Source: Drosophila persimilis | Taxonomy: Eukaryota > Arthropoda > Insecta > Diptera > Drosophilidae | DNA: 64,000 bases | Assembly: GCF_003286085.1 (NCBI RefSeq) | Contig: NW_020825289.1 | Location: forward strand, 12,710,001 to 12,774,000 | Direction: 5' to 3' | Part shown: positions 9,673-22,770 of the stretch, piece after piece | How positions within the stretch are numbered: position 1 is the first letter of the stretch | Layout of the letters: each line of letters opens with the position of its first letter | Translations under genes and position numbers: made by a program | Notes under the pieces: model-generated | Told to the model about the DNA's origin: nothing | The model's input: only the letters and a program-made list of their open reading frames with translations | Databases searched by the model: none

Positions 9673-12599
9673 CTATTGCGTTGTGGAGCGAGCACGCTTA
9701 GGGTTGCAGTAAAGAGATGCAAGCATGGATGGGTCTGGCTCGTTCTTCTCGGCCTTCTTCCTCGTTTGCGTCGGCAGGCGATCCGTAAATGTCTTGGGTA
9801 AGCCAGCTTTAAGAAGCGCCTTGCGATCGTACATGTCCAGATTATCGTTGTAGTAGGTTATGGCCTCCCAGCACATTTCGCTCAGCTTTGGCACGGTCAT
9901 CCACATCTTGTAGAGACCGTTGCGTCGACGCATCTCCTTCTCATTGTACTCGATGCCACCGAACACGTACATGCAGCCGTTGTCCGAATGTGCGGCCGAA
10001 TGGAAGTACAGGGGTCGGGGCAGACTTGTCTCAATGAGGAACCACTGCTTGGTGCGCATATTCAGCTTCCAAATATCAGAAAAATATGTCGAAAAGTCAC
10101 CCTAAGCATGGGGGGGAGGAATATTTTGAATATGTTAATAGTATCTTTCAAGAAGAGATCACCGAGTTGAACGCACCTGCAAGCCACCCGTGATGAAGGC
10201 TTCGATATCTCCATTGGTGGACTGGTGTTGAACACACGAGAAGCACTTGCGCGGCTTCGGATAGCCCTTATTGTTCTGCTCCACATCGACGATCCGTCGA
10301 TCTGGGAAAGTGTCGAAGTAGTCCCAGCAGTTGTCATCCAAGTTGTACGCTGGAATGCGCTGAAGATCGTACACAGAGTGCGAAGTTCCGCCTCCAAGCA
10401 CAAAGATGTGCTTTCCATCGTAGATCACCTCGTGGCGGTAGCGGCCCTCGGGATCTTCGCGCATCTCCGGCCGACTAATGTACACATTCTCCCACACTCC
10501 TGTGCGCAGGTCCAAGCGATAGACGTCGCAGGTATAGTCGAAGCCAGTTGTTCCCCCGATTGTGTACAGATAATTTTTGTGGATCACAATCCCTGGACCG
10601 TATTGGGCAGTTGGTCGATCCCCGGTGACCTTCAAGCGTTCGACGGCAGGCGTCGCCCCAACACTGGCCGTGCGATACACATAGCAATCGTTCGAACAGG
10701 ACTCCCCGAAGGGATAGCCAGTACCTCCATGGGACTGCAAAGAGCAAAAGAACGATCAATTGAAACTTATCTCTGTTTGTTTGGTATTTAGGAAGCGAGC
10801 AGTAGTGTGTGCACGCCCCTGAAATTGCTGGCTATGCATCAAATTAGAAGATATTGAGCCAGCAGGGCCTGCTTATCTGCTCTGGAGGGAACCAAACAGA
10901 GGCTGACCAGTGTCGGCTCCCCAGATAAGCGGAAACATGCCTCGCCAGTATGTTTTGTGTGTATCGGTCATGATTCGTCATCAAATTAGAGCTAATTGAG
11001 GAATGCACGGGAAAGGGAAAAGGAAAGGGCATTTGCAGCCAGCATAAAATGCCAAAGGCAGTCAGCCTCAGTCACAGCCACAGCCAAAAAGCGCGCGCGC
11101 TCTCAGCTGTGATGTGAGGGTGATGTTGGGGGCACGGGAAGTGATTTTGTTTTTCATCGCGAGCTTAGCAAGGGGGAAAAGCTGGAAAACAAGTTGTTGC
11201 ATGCCGCAGCATAAACAACAAACAACAACTGCGTAGTAACCAAAATGGAAAGCAAAACAACAGAAAGAGGGTTGGACTCGGATGGCATGCGCACAGACAG
11301 GGACGGAGACAGAGACAGAGGCGGAGGTGGACACAGAGAGAGAGAGAGAGAGAGAGACAGACATTGAGACGGCTGCAGTGGCAACGGCAATGGCCATGGG
11401 GGCAGCTGTTGGCGCTCGGAATCGGGCGATTCCCGTTTGTTTGGCCTGACATTTCGAGTGTTTAGAATGCATAAACAAAGCGGAGAGGCGGAAGAGCATC
11501 ATTGGCAAGGCTGGGCAAGGCAGGGCAGGGCGTGGCATTGGCCCTGGCATCGATCCGTATTGCACGGAGAGCTCTGTTTAACCCAGAAATACTTTCGATA
11601 GATCTGCGAGAGATCTGCTGTGGTTCCTCCCTACAAGGCCCGTTATTGGATGCACTGGGTGCACATTGGGCGCTTCCCGTTGCATCCGCACACCCTGCAC
11701 TATTGGCCCAAAATGGTTTTCGTTGCTAGGAAAAACAAGTTTTCACTATAATTTGCGGAACGGGGCAGACATCGCGGGTCTAGGGGTTTTTCTAACAGTT
11801 TCGCTTTCCTATTCACACACACACACACACAGACCCCCACGCGCATTTGCACTCTCGCACACACACACAGAAGATCAGAGAGACAATTATCTATTTTTGT
11901 CTTGCACCTCCCTCGACAAATACTCACAATCAACACGTTATTGTGAATGGTCAATGCGTTGGAGGCCAGCTCCACAGGCAAGTTGCTGGCGTTCTCTGCA
12001 TTCAGCTCCAGCCTCCAGAGATTGGTGGCAAAGTTGTAGCTCCAGAGCTCCTGGAAGAGCAGGCAGCGACCGCGACGAGCTGCAGTGACGGCGCTCCGGG
12101 GATTGTAGCCGCCCAGAGAGTACAGATGAGAATTTGAAGCGATGATGCGGTGGCCACTGCGGGCCAGCGGGTAGCCACCAGCGCAATGCTTATACTTGTA
12201 GGCGCACTTCACCAGACGCAGGGGCTGGAAGCTGTACTGGCGCAGTGTCTTTGGCTGCTGCTGTTCCTCATCGGATAAGAGGGACGCGCTAAGTGCGCTT
12301 TTTGAAATGTCTTTGTCGTCGGCCTCGTCGCTGGAGCTGCTCGACTCATCTGAAAACATTTCCTCAAGCTCCGAGTCCGAATCCGAATCGCCATAGTCCA
12401 CATCCACATCGTCGTCGTCCTCCTCGTCCTCGTCGTCCATGTCACTGGCCGCATCCATCGGCTCTACAGCTGCTATGACCTGAAAGCGTGCCACAATATC
12501 CGCATGGGCCCGCAGCACCTCCTGTTGCTGGTCGACTATATGCTCCCGATGGCCTCCCTCCTCTGGCATGTCTTGCTCCTCTGCCATTTCTTGATCCAT
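9673..12599 (-). CDS. slim: Kelch-repeat protein, KLHDC10 homologue
   Basis: Three coding exons: 12599-11928, 10734-10177 and 10101-9673, giving 552 aa. The protein matches slim (CG5186), the fly KLHDC10, a Kelch protein that works with elongin B/C-Cullin-2 and promotes ASK1 stress signalling. The N-terminal 100 residues are very acidic (DEDEEDDDD, SDSDSELEE). Kelch motifs follow: HRIIASNSHLYSLGGYNP, HGGTGYPFGESCSND, HKNYLYTIGGTTGFDYTCD, DGKHIFVLGGG, and NGCMYVFGGIE near the end. I start at 12599 because its context (ATCATGG) is good. An in-frame ATG at 12761 would add 54 aa with a hydrophobic stretch and has poorer context. A Motif 1 element at 13134 marks the likely promoter. Intron 1 (1.2 kb) contains an AG repeat. 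Confidence 0.85.
11335..11357. repeat. (AG)n microsatellite in slim intron 1
   Basis: A 23 bp pure AG run, followed by more purine-rich sequence. Confidence 0.9.
11814..11831. repeat. (CA)n microsatellite in slim intron 1
   Basis: A CA run with a further ACACACACAC tract at about 11858. Confidence 0.9.
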
Positions 12600-13133
12600 G
12601 ATATTGTTGTTATGCTCCCGATTCGATGGCAGCCACAGGGGATATATGACTATCGTGTAGATGTAGTGCAGCAGCTTGGCCACGAACAGAAAATATCTCC
12701 AGGTATGACGCAGTGTGAATATAGTGATGTACTTGAGTCTGGCTGGTTGTAGCATGTGCATACCACGCTTAATTAACTGAATTATATAATAGACAATTTT
12801 GAATCCTGTTCAATATCGTTTTTTTGGGGATTTCTATAGAACTGAACTGAAAATATTGTCTAATTTTTACGAATTTTGGATTGTTGTTTTCGGGAGAGGG
12901 CCACGACCTCGCACAGCTGGTTTTGCTATACTGCTTGCTTTGTTGCTGTCATTTTGACATTCCTCGCTCGCACTCACACACATCTGTGGCACATGTGTAT
13001 GATATGGGGAAAATGTTATTTATCGTTGAAATTATTACGACACGAACTTGTAATTATTATTTTTATTGCACATTGATTGGAACTGCATTAAGTAAATTAA
13101 TCCATTTTAACAACTACGCTTTAAACTGCAAAA

Positions 13134-13143
13134 CAGTGTGACC
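13134..13143 (-). promoter_or_regulatory. Motif 1 (M1BP) core promoter element for slim
   Basis: On the minus strand the sequence reads GGTCACACTG, the Drosophila Motif 1 core. It lies 535 bp upstream of the chosen slim start and in the right orientation, so transcription of slim probably begins close to here. Confidence 0.55.
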
Positions 13144-14948
13144 GCGGATTTATCGTTAAAATATACCGTCCAACCCTCAGAAATATACCAAAATATTTCG
13201 TCTCAATTTAAAAATATACCGTAAATATACTGACGAATTATTTCTGTTCACGTTCCATCATATTCCTTGATTTTGATATTCGGTTCAATATGACTAGCTT
13301 TCTAAGAACCTCAGCTCTCAGCTCGTTATTTTAGCCGATTGATCAATCAATTTCCTACAAGAATGGTTACATAAAATATGTCATCTTTATTGTATTTTTT
13401 AAGAAATAAAGTTCTAACTAAATTGGTCAATAACAATTTCCACTAAATTAATGTCTTTACATGGTAACTACGCGATAGCCACAAAATTGCGACGTATTAA
13501 CTACATTTTTATGTAAATACAAAAAGCGACACCTCTAGGGGAAATGTGAACGTTTCAACCATTTTTGGCCGTTTTTTTTAATATAATCCCCATGTAAGAG
13601 CCAATGGGAAAAGCCTCTGATATCCACTGAGATTTGGATGTCAAAGATCGAATCCCTGATGCTGACAAGTGGCATTTCTACACGATTTCTACAATGGTGC
13701 ATTCGAAAAAAATACTTACAACGAAAAAGATAGAAAATCCCACCAAACGGCTTTCGATACTATCGACTGGATACGTGTGGTGCGCGCTAAAGGGTCTGGG
13801 GATTCCTGAAACGGATTTATATATAATGTATATCATATCAGAAATTATTCGTACATATCTTGTGTTCTGACGACGAATGAATGAAGTTGAATACACTAAT
13901 GAACAATTCTTCGAATGTGAAGTACAATATGATACATGTTTAATAGGCCACAGAGCATATACAAAATAAAACCTCTTCCGATTTTGTGGGGAGAGCTTCT
14001 TCAAAAAGTGTCCCCGAACTGGGGGTTCCGAAATGAATTCTACTAACTTTTGAACTTCAAAAACAAGCCATTTTGTTAAATTTGCAAAGCGGCCACACTG
14101 CTCTCTTACCAGACCATACCAGGTTAGAATGGTGCATTAGGTACGGCCACCGAAGCGACAATGTTAGAATCGAAGGTACTACTCTCAACTTCCATTAGTT
14201 TAAATAATTATTTCGAATGGGTCTATTTGTATGACCTAACAACTTAATTGTTAAAAACGATGTACCTTGCAGAAGTTATTAGTTATTTAAGACAAAAAAC
14301 CCTAAGAGGCCACATTGTGAGCGGTCCCTACCTAGTATACTTATACCATGCATTCACTCGTACAATAAAGACCGCCGTCGGCACAAATTTTCTCATATTG
14401 TTTTTTTCACTTGTGTAATGTTCGGATGCGGTGTCAACTCAATAACAAAATGCTGATCAACTATAAATCGAATAGACTTTGATAGCGATAAACTCGGATG
14501 TGGCACAAAGCATTGCGCCTGACGTTGGCCCCGAGGTCGTATGGTGTATCATAAGAGTCGAATCGTCGCATTTCGGTGAGGTCCCGCGCAATCTGAAGGA
14601 ATGACCAAGTCCAACCAATACTTTACTCCACGCATGTTTAAAATTGCAGCGCGCGTGTCATAGTTTTCAACCCCAATCCGTGGTAATAATAATAAATATA
14701 TATTCCATGCAAGCTCTTGAAATTCCATCGAATAACTCAGCGCCGAAAATGGGGAATTCGCCAATAACATTTGAATGTTCTTATAAATTGCACAGATTTT
14801 GCAGTCCACGACCCTTCATAACCTTAAAAAGGCACGTGCATTTGCTCCGTTTTGCGGCGTAGAAGAGTTTCCTCGTATATCAGACACTGACGGAGAGCCC
14901 AACCACCGCTGTTGCGCCTGCCACGAGAGTTGACAGGGACCGACGAAG
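13144..14948. other. Unexplained intergenic stretch between slim and ttd14
   Basis: AT-rich for the most part, with a more GC-rich patch around 14490-14660 and a second Motif 1-like string GGCCACACTG at 14092-14101. I see no convincing exon, RNA gene or transposon. Part of 14800-14948 is probably the ttd14 5' UTR. Imperfect repeats of AAATATACC type occur at 13155-13225. Confidence 0.4.
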
Positions 14949-17900
14949 ATGGCAACAGCAGCCGACCAGCTAATGGCACCTGCCTCCCTCGCCACGATAG
15001 CGCCAGTCAGCAACGGGCAACAGTCTCTGCTGGCAACGACAACAGCAGTAGCGATGGCTGCCAGGAATGGACAGGAGCAGCAGGAGCTCGTCGAGAACCA
15101 AAAATCCACCTCCCCGAAGCCAAGCCCCATGCCGAACCTGAAGCTGAACAAGATGGGCTCGGTGTCGAGCAAGGAGAAGCGTGTCTACAAAATCGTTTTA
15201 ACTGGCGGTGAGTTTTCCAGTCCAGTAAACTTAAACTGAAAAAGTGCTTCGCTTCTCTTCGGCTGTGCGCGTTTTCTGTATCTGTTACAAGTGTCTCTTC
15301 GAGTGGTCTCCTGCCAGCCCCCAGGTGCACTTTGTTTCCGATTTATGTCAAGGTCGCAGGCTTGCGTGGAGGGGTAGTTTGTCCTGCGCGCAGCTTCCCC
15401 TCAAATGGCGGCGTTGGCCGTTTGATAATGTTTGGTTACCAACGCCAACGCCAATGCCAATGCCACCGCCACACAGTAGGTAGCCGCTACCGGCTTTATT
15501 TTACAGTCGCCCCGCACATAATTTACATTTAAATGTAAAAGAGAGGCAGAAACCTGTTTATTCCGCGCTCATATGATATTGCTTGGGCGCGTGGTCTAAT
15601 CATTTAATTTGGCCGAAGTTATGACTGTGATTAGCTAGAACACAAACGGTATTGACGTATTGAAGAGGCCTATCTGCTATCTGCTATTTGCCTGTTGCGC
15701 GAGCAGACACAAACATTTATATTCATATGTATGTATTTGTCGCCGTCTATTATCGCACTTTGGCGGTATGGTATTGACTTCCTCTGCCGCACCACATTAA
15801 TCGAAATTTGGCGACAGGCTGAGGAAGAAGCTGATAAACGACAGGCCCCATCCAGGCAGGCTCACTTAGCAAGGGGCACGTGGGGCCCGTTCCATTCAAC
15901 TTCGATGACTAATCCCCCATGAGTGCCCCAGGGCTATAATGTTTCCGGCCGATCAATTCCTGATCGATGCACGGACCAGAGACCAGAGACTGCGGTGCAA
16001 TGGCCATGGGCATGAGCAGCTCTGTAATTGCAGTCAATGTCAGTCCCCATTCCAGCGAAGTGCACAATTGAGGAACAATTGGCCGCAGCCGTAGCAGCGG
16101 CAGCTAAGCAACTTGTTCGCGCTCGTTCACTGCTGTCTCGCTTCTAATTGGAATTTGGGGCTCAATCGAGTTATTTGTTCATAGTTGTCGGTCGAATCAA
16201 TCGTTGATTGCCATCTGAATAATTATTTTAACACTATTTTCAGGTCCCTGTGGCGGCAAGACAACGGGCCAGTCCCGTCTGTGCACGTTCTTTGAGAACC
16301 TGGGATGGAAGGTAAGTGTTGTGGGGCATTCCATTCGGGTATTCGGGGGTACCATTAGGTAGAAAAGGCCTGCGAGGCTTGAGCTTTGTTTTGGGCCACG
16401 GGCAGCTGTAAGTAGTGCCCAATCCTGGTGGGCCAATCAGCGGGCAGAAGGCAGTAACAGACTAAGAAAGAACCCGCTTAGAATATCTCAATATCTCTTT
16501 CTTTCGTACCTTCCTATTGCCCCGCAAACTCGAAACAAAGCAATGAGCATGTTAAATATTTTCAGGTGTTCCGCGTGCCTGAAACGGCCACTGTGTTACT
16601 CAGGTAAATGCTCTCTCTCCACACACACAAAAACATTACAATTTTGAAAGGAGGCAATCAAAGCGAAAGGGGCCAACTGGGGAAGCTGCACCCTCAACTT
16701 GGCTCCGAGTAGATTTGCTTGCCTCCAAGGCTGGGTCGCCCAGCCGAGACTTTGAGGACACATACACGAAAACCGATACCGATACCGATGCAAATGCAAT
16801 GCATATTTGATACCGGTCGAGATCGTAACCCTCCATACTCCGACAGAAATATCCTATCTCTATCATACTTATTCGAAACTCGTATCTAGTAGACGCCACG
16901 CTGCACGTCCACCAATGTAAATATGCTAATGCCTTTGTTTCTTTTTCTCTCTCTCTCTGTTTCTCCCCCGTCTCCCGCATATCTAGTGGTGGCGTCAAGT
17001 TCTCTGATCTGACCGAGAAAGAGGGTAAGTAGAGTTGCAGCGTTGTAACGAAAAGAGGATTAGAAGAGGAGTTTCGCACTTGCAAGCATTTTCCGAAAAC
17101 ACTCGTGGGACCGATCTTCCAGTTCTTCCTTCATCCACTGTCAAGGTCGACCGTTTCAGAGCAGTTTCTAAGAACGAAAACTAAAATAAATCAAAATATT
17201 TACTAGCGGGACGGGACCCACACAAAGAGACCTTTGAAAGCGCTGTACTATACGTACTATATATGCTAGATGTATTTTTAAAATAAAAATCAGGCAACTG
17301 CGACAGCGACCAACGACCAACGATGCCACATACTATATGTAGATAGTATGTGTGTATGTATATCTCTTTGCGTATATCCGAGTACATGGCATAGCAAGGC
17401 GGCCACCATGAAAGTCACGTCTCAATGATGAATCTTACGTAATTCCTTTGTGCCCAAGAATTTGCCGAGCATTTTCCCGATATCCTGATGAGCTGTCTCC
17501 GGCAACTGACTCGAGAATTGCGTGACTTGCGACAATTTCCATTTCGCCGGTAACTTATTCCTTCTATTATTTCGAGACCAATTTGTCAATTGCGTTCTTA
17601 ATGGATTTGCAATTGGCGGGAGGCCCCCCTGTGGCCGCCAAGAATGCGAATGCGAGTATCTAAATTGCCAAAAACAGTACCAAGATAAGATATGGAAAGC
17701 GCACCCACTCCAGTCTAGAGGGGCCTTGCCTAGGGTGGTCCGGTGGTCACATGAAGGTTGGATTGTCATAATTCCTTGCCATATTGTAGCCAGTAGAGAG
17801 TAGACAACAGCTAAGGGCTATCTAATATGCGTATTGATGCTAGTACACACTCACCCGAAAACCAAACACCCACACACCCGAACATCAACACAACCCACTC

Positions 17901-20900
17901 ACATGCGTACTACCCAAGCAGACCCGCCCACGCCAACCACGTTCGTTTACAAAGATCTGCCATTTGCCGCGCCGGAGCACAGTCTCATCGACCTAACTGC
18001 ATCCTGTCCGCGTTGCTTGGCCAAGGCTGCCTCCAAGCCCAATGGCAGCGAAGGTGAGTGAGAGCCGATCAGCAGGCCCTCTGATCGGATCGAATCTTCT
18101 TGCGCTGATCTCTAAAGCAACCGAACCGAACCGCTTTGTGTCTTGTTCAACGGAGTTCAGATCCTCCATATCGCTGTGACCCTGTCCATCCTTTCTATGC
18201 CTGTGCCTTTGCCTGTGCCACTGCCTGTACCTGAACTTGTGCCTGTGCCTATGCCTTTGTTTATGTACCAATTTGTATGTATGTATGTATGTATGTGTAT
18301 GCTTGAGCTGCTTTATCTCCCGGCGACAGCAAAGACTTGAACAGATCTCTGTCCGCGGTGCGTGTCCGTGCCGAATGAGTTGACAGTTTACCAAACAGAA
18401 AATGAATTTTGACTAATGCAAACACTGTTCTCCATGCACATACATACTACTCCTACTACATATACATTCTTATTTATTTGTGGCTTCATTTCTTTGATTT
18501 ACGGTCCGATCTATGGTCTGTGTGTATGTCACTGTGTGCGGTCTCCTAACACCTGTGTCCAACAACTGTCTAACAAGCTGTAGTCACTATGCCTCGCCAT
18601 GTGGCAATCTATATATGTACGTATTTACGTGTCTAGCAGATATATCTGCACATTTCAATAATAATATGTTATGCCAAGCCCCTGCCAGTAGCTAGCCTCT
18701 ACGATTTCTGCAAATTTAAATGGGGCATTTAAATTTAGCCCCACATGTGAATATACGAATATACGAACCGTGAACGTATGCACATGTGCATATATTTGTG
18801 ACCAATAATTGTAGATGCGAATACGATAACAAAGCTTGCAGGCAGCTGGAAGCTATAAAAATCACAATAGTTCCTTGGAGTTTTTATCTTTTATCCTGTC
18901 CGATCCCATATGCCTATTTCTATAACTGGAAGTGTCCAGATGGGATTGCATCCCCTCAGCAGCACACGAGGGAATGGGCATTTCCAGCTGTGTTTTCCAT
19001 CAAACTTCCATTGTAACGGATAATTCTAGATCCACGCTAGCAGTACTCAAAAAAATTGTCTTTCCTTTATAATCAGTATACAAATGCATACATATGTACA
19101 TACATAAGTTCATATGTCTATAGACCCGTGTGACTATACAAAGCCAGGCAGTCAGCCATGGCCACATGGGCAGTTTCCCAGCAGAAAGACATTTTATTTT
19201 CGATTTCTTTTTGGCTTTACTTGTTTATGAATGTATGTATGTATGTACATTTGTACATGTCTGCTATGTGTATCCGATTGACTGGCTAATTAAATACGTG
19301 CATTATAGACGAAAACATTTTAAGCGTTCTGTCGCATCACGTGCTTTCTGACGCGACAGCCTCCCGTCATTCGCTCTCTTCACGGCTGTTGAGTACATAT
19401 GTATGTACGTACTCCTCCTTTCTCTCTCTCTCTCTCTCCCTATATATGTATGTTCGCAGTCTAGCGTCACTTGTTGTTGGTGCCGCGTGCTTTATATAGC
19501 GGCTGATATCATATGTACATATGTATGTGTGTATTTAGATTCTAGCACTAATATACTTGCCAAAAAGTTCCCGTTTGAACTTGTTCGGTCAATTGATTTC
19601 CCAAATTGGTTTCTAAATGATTTTGTTTTTTCCAGTGATTGTTTTTGGTCCGTTCCTGTCCCTTTCGCCCTCTAGTTCCTCCTGATTTTACGTACCTATC
19701 CAACTTCTTCATTAGTCAAATATGTGATCTAAAACTATGCAAATTAACCCGACTAATTATGTAATTAAAAATGTGCCGGCAAGAACTTCATCTGCATACA
19801 TTTACATATGTATGTATGTATGTATGTATATCGTATCTGCTGCGAATCCATTAAACGTTGGAGGGGCACACACGCCCCTTCACTCCCATACATACACACG
19901 TCTATACATACATAACACTAGCATTCGGTACATCATACATACATATATTTCCTGATACGCCATAACGTTGAAAAAAATTACGAGTACAAAATACGCACAT
20001 ACATTCACAAGTACACGTGTATGTATGTGTGTACAGCGAACCTACCACCAACCAGCTATACTATTCTAAGGTATTTTCGTTATTTTCCTCTTATATCATC
20101 GCTAATTGAATTAGAAGTCGAAGGGGAACAAAGAATCTGCGATCGAAAACAAAACACAGTGAACGGAAAGGCAGGCAGGCGTCCCACACCCAAATCGATC
20201 TATTTCGCTGGCACTCGGTGCGCCGAGTCAAGTTCAATGCAGCTGCCGCGGCAGCAGCGGCGCAAGTATTACGAGAACAACAACAACTCGGCCAGCGGTG
20301 CGTTTTCGCTAAGCAGCACGTGACCCCGCAACAGGTGTCGCTGCCCAGCACTGCAACTGTTTTTGTCGCGGACAGACGCTGGGCTTATCGCTTAATGGCT
20401 TTGATTAGCTCCCACGTTTCACATATCAGGTTAAGAGGGTCATTCTCGGTATAGGTTTTGAGAGGGCACGCGATCTGACAGGTGTATTGGGCAAACAATC
20501 TAAGAAGACTCTTCATATGAGAGATTACGGGAAAAACTAGAATGGCAAACGATTGCATTTTATTATTCGGTTTACAGGAAACTCTACTTTAGGAAGAGTT
20601 CGGATTCTGGATGATCAAACGGCAGGGTGGTGGGCTTCGTTTTGAGTGTGCTCAACATTTTCATCGATTCAAGACCAGACCAGACAGAGTTTCACGCAGC
20701 ATCAAATCGACCGACATAAAGTCAACAAAGAAACGAGTAACTGGATACTGGCCATCGTCCATCAAGCATTGCCATCATACTCTCGAATCAGCGCCAATCA
20801 AATAAGTTTTCTGTTCATAACTCGATACCCAGCGTGGCGTGTCTCTCAACTTATATTCGAATTTGCTTGCAATTGTATTTATTGATTTGATTTCCATTTG

Positions 20901-22770
20901 TTTCGATTTCGATTGCAAATGAGTCGCGAGTGCAACGACCGAACGAACAAGCAGTAAAACTTCCCTTTCTCCCTCCCTCTTGTAGCGTACAAATTTCAGG
21001 AGAATCTGATACGCACCATGGTGCAAATTGAGAACACCTACTTCGAGCTTGGGAACTCGAGCACCCGCAACTGCCTGATTATATGCGATCGCGGTGTCAT
21101 GGACGCCAGTGCATGTAAGTGAACACAATTAAAACCACAGACGGAGGCGGAGATTACATTTAGCTCTTCCGTTCGTCAGATATATCAAAGGACAAGTGGG
21201 AGAAGATGATGGCGGGCAACAAGTGGAACCCCGTCGAGATGCGCGACAATCGCTACAACCAAATTTTGCACTTGGTGTCGGCGGCCAACGGAGCCGAGGA
21301 CTTCTACTCTACGGAGGTGAGTAACCAGCGGTCGGCGGAACTGTTCTTCACTTGACCAATTCTTTTGTTTGCCAAAACAAATGCCAAAAAACACGGTAGA
21401 AAAGAAAGCGCCATTACCAGGTACCCAACAGATTAATGGCTATATAGTACGCTTGATACCTAGCTAACTATCGCTAATATGTAGCTTTCTAGTTGGGGCT
21501 AGGGGCCTGAGTAGTCTCAGTGTCAATCAGTTCGGGCATGAGCTAATTCGTGATCTATATATTTATTGCAGGACCACGCCTGCCGTTCGGAGGGCGTTGA
21601 TCTGGCGCGAGAACTGGATTACAAGTCAGCGGCTGCTTGGGTGGGACATCCCTACTTCGACGTGATCGACAACTCCACCAACTTCGAGGCCAAGATGAAT
21701 CGCCTGATCGAGTCCGTATGCCAGAAGGTTGGCATCGACATCGGCGATCGTCTGCAGGCCACATCGCGCAAGCTGAAATATTTGGGTATGTTCTGAAAGT
21801 TGCACCTCCACACAGGGTCTCCTCTAACTTCGGTTTCTTCATTGCAGTGGCCATGCTGCCGCCTGACAGCGAGTTTCCGCCCTTTCAAGACTTCGACGTG
21901 GTGCATCATTATCTGCAGTCCGGCGGACCCAAGGTGCAGGCACGCCTGCGGAAGCGCGGACAGAAGAATCACTGGAGCTACATCCATACGCAGCGGCGAC
22001 CCAATGTGCACGGCCAGGCTCGCATCGAGGTGAAGACCCAGTTGACGCATCGCGACTACATGAACCTGCTGGCGCAACGTGACGATGCTCACTTCACAAT
22101 CTACAAGAAGCGACGCTGCTTCTTGATCAACAACCAATATTTCCAGCTGGACATTTACAAGGAGCCCGGCCATCCGCGGTTCGTGTGTGCCACGATGTTT
22201 GTCCCCAGTTCATTCGTTGCTCATATATTTCCTTAATTTTAGCTGCAAGGGTCTGGTGCTGCTGGAAACGTATTCTTCGCTCACTGGTGACGCGCTGAAA
22301 AACTGCATGCCCAAGTTCTTGAACATCGTGAAGGAGGTAACCGGCGATCCGGACTATTCCATGTTCAATCTGTCACTGAAGGAGGACTGGAGCACCACCA
22401 AGAAGTTCTGCCGCACAGCGACGCACGGTAAGCAGCATGAGCAACAACAACTGCATCAAGAGAATCAGAATCAGAATCAGAAGCAGTATCATCCCTACGA
22501 CGAGATTAGCGACTAAGGAGCCATCGCCATCAACATTAAGATCATGCTTAGCCAAAGAATACAGAACCAAATGCTTAATAAACAACTAATGTACATACCG
22601 TCGTGCCACTAGTCTTTGCTGCATGCTCATCTTACTCTTTCTGATGAACACTTACTTTTCTGTTGATTTCGATTTCGGATTGTTATGACTGTGTTTCTTC
22701 TTTTGATTTTGTAGCCAAGGGCGCCGCTAACGGAGTCGCCAACACGCCGTTGCTACTCAATGGCCAGTAG
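14949..22770 (+). CDS. ttd14: TRPL translocation defect 14, GTP- and phosphoinositide-binding protein
   Basis: Ten coding exons: 14949-15207, 16244-16311, 16566-16603, 16987-17024, 20986-21114, 21180-21316, 21572-21785, 21848-22178, 22243-22427 and 22715-22770. They total 1455 nt, 484 aa. An AAA_28-type P-loop [12 protein letters not shown] spans the first junction (about residue 86). A CYTH/triphosphate-tunnel-like domain with many basic and acidic strand residues occupies the C-terminal half (about 280-450). In flies ttd14 (CG30118) is needed for light-driven transport of TRPL channels in photoreceptors and binds GTP and PI(3)P. Intron 4 is about 4 kb and holds a candidate extra exon. Exon 9 can also be read through to a different C-terminus. 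The donor at 22179 (GTTCGT) is weak but gives the conserved [11 protein letters not shown] junction. Confidence 0.9.
17922..18053 (+). CDS. ttd14: Candidate alternative exon of ttd14 (44 codons)
   Basis: A 132 nt open block inside ttd14 intron 4, bounded by CAG and a strong donor GTGAGT, and phase 1 at both ends. It could therefore be inserted between exons 4 and 5 without shifting frame. It would add 44 residues including [16 protein letters not shown] and CPRCLAKA. An in-frame ATG at 17903, just upstream, would also allow use as an alternative first exon, giving a protein without the P-loop. The polypyrimidine tract is poor. Its codon-like composition stands out from the microsatellite-rich intron. 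Confidence 0.5.
18274..18296. repeat. (GTAT)n microsatellite in ttd14 intron 4
   Basis: Tetranucleotide run. Similar ATGT runs occur at 19230-19247 and 19807-19829 in the same intron. Confidence 0.9.
22428..22516 (+). CDS. ttd14: Alternative (read-through) C-terminus of ttd14
   Basis: If the donor after 22427 is not used, exon 9 stays open for 29 more codons and stops at 22516. The resulting tail is rich in Gln and Asn ([11 protein letters not shown], then [15 protein letters not shown]). The spliced form ends instead in [20 protein letters not shown]. An AATAAA-like signal follows at about 22578, as expected for a shorter transcript. Confidence 0.5.

Noticed and set aside
13640..13660. GATCGAATCCC, resembling a tRNA B box
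   Set aside because: No matching A box or clover-leaf stems nearby.
20218..20323. Open block with poly-Ala/Gln coding in ttd14 intron 4
   Set aside because: Possible exon, but the phases at its acceptor and donor do not match the phase-1 junction of exons 4 and 5. Probably GC-rich simple sequence.
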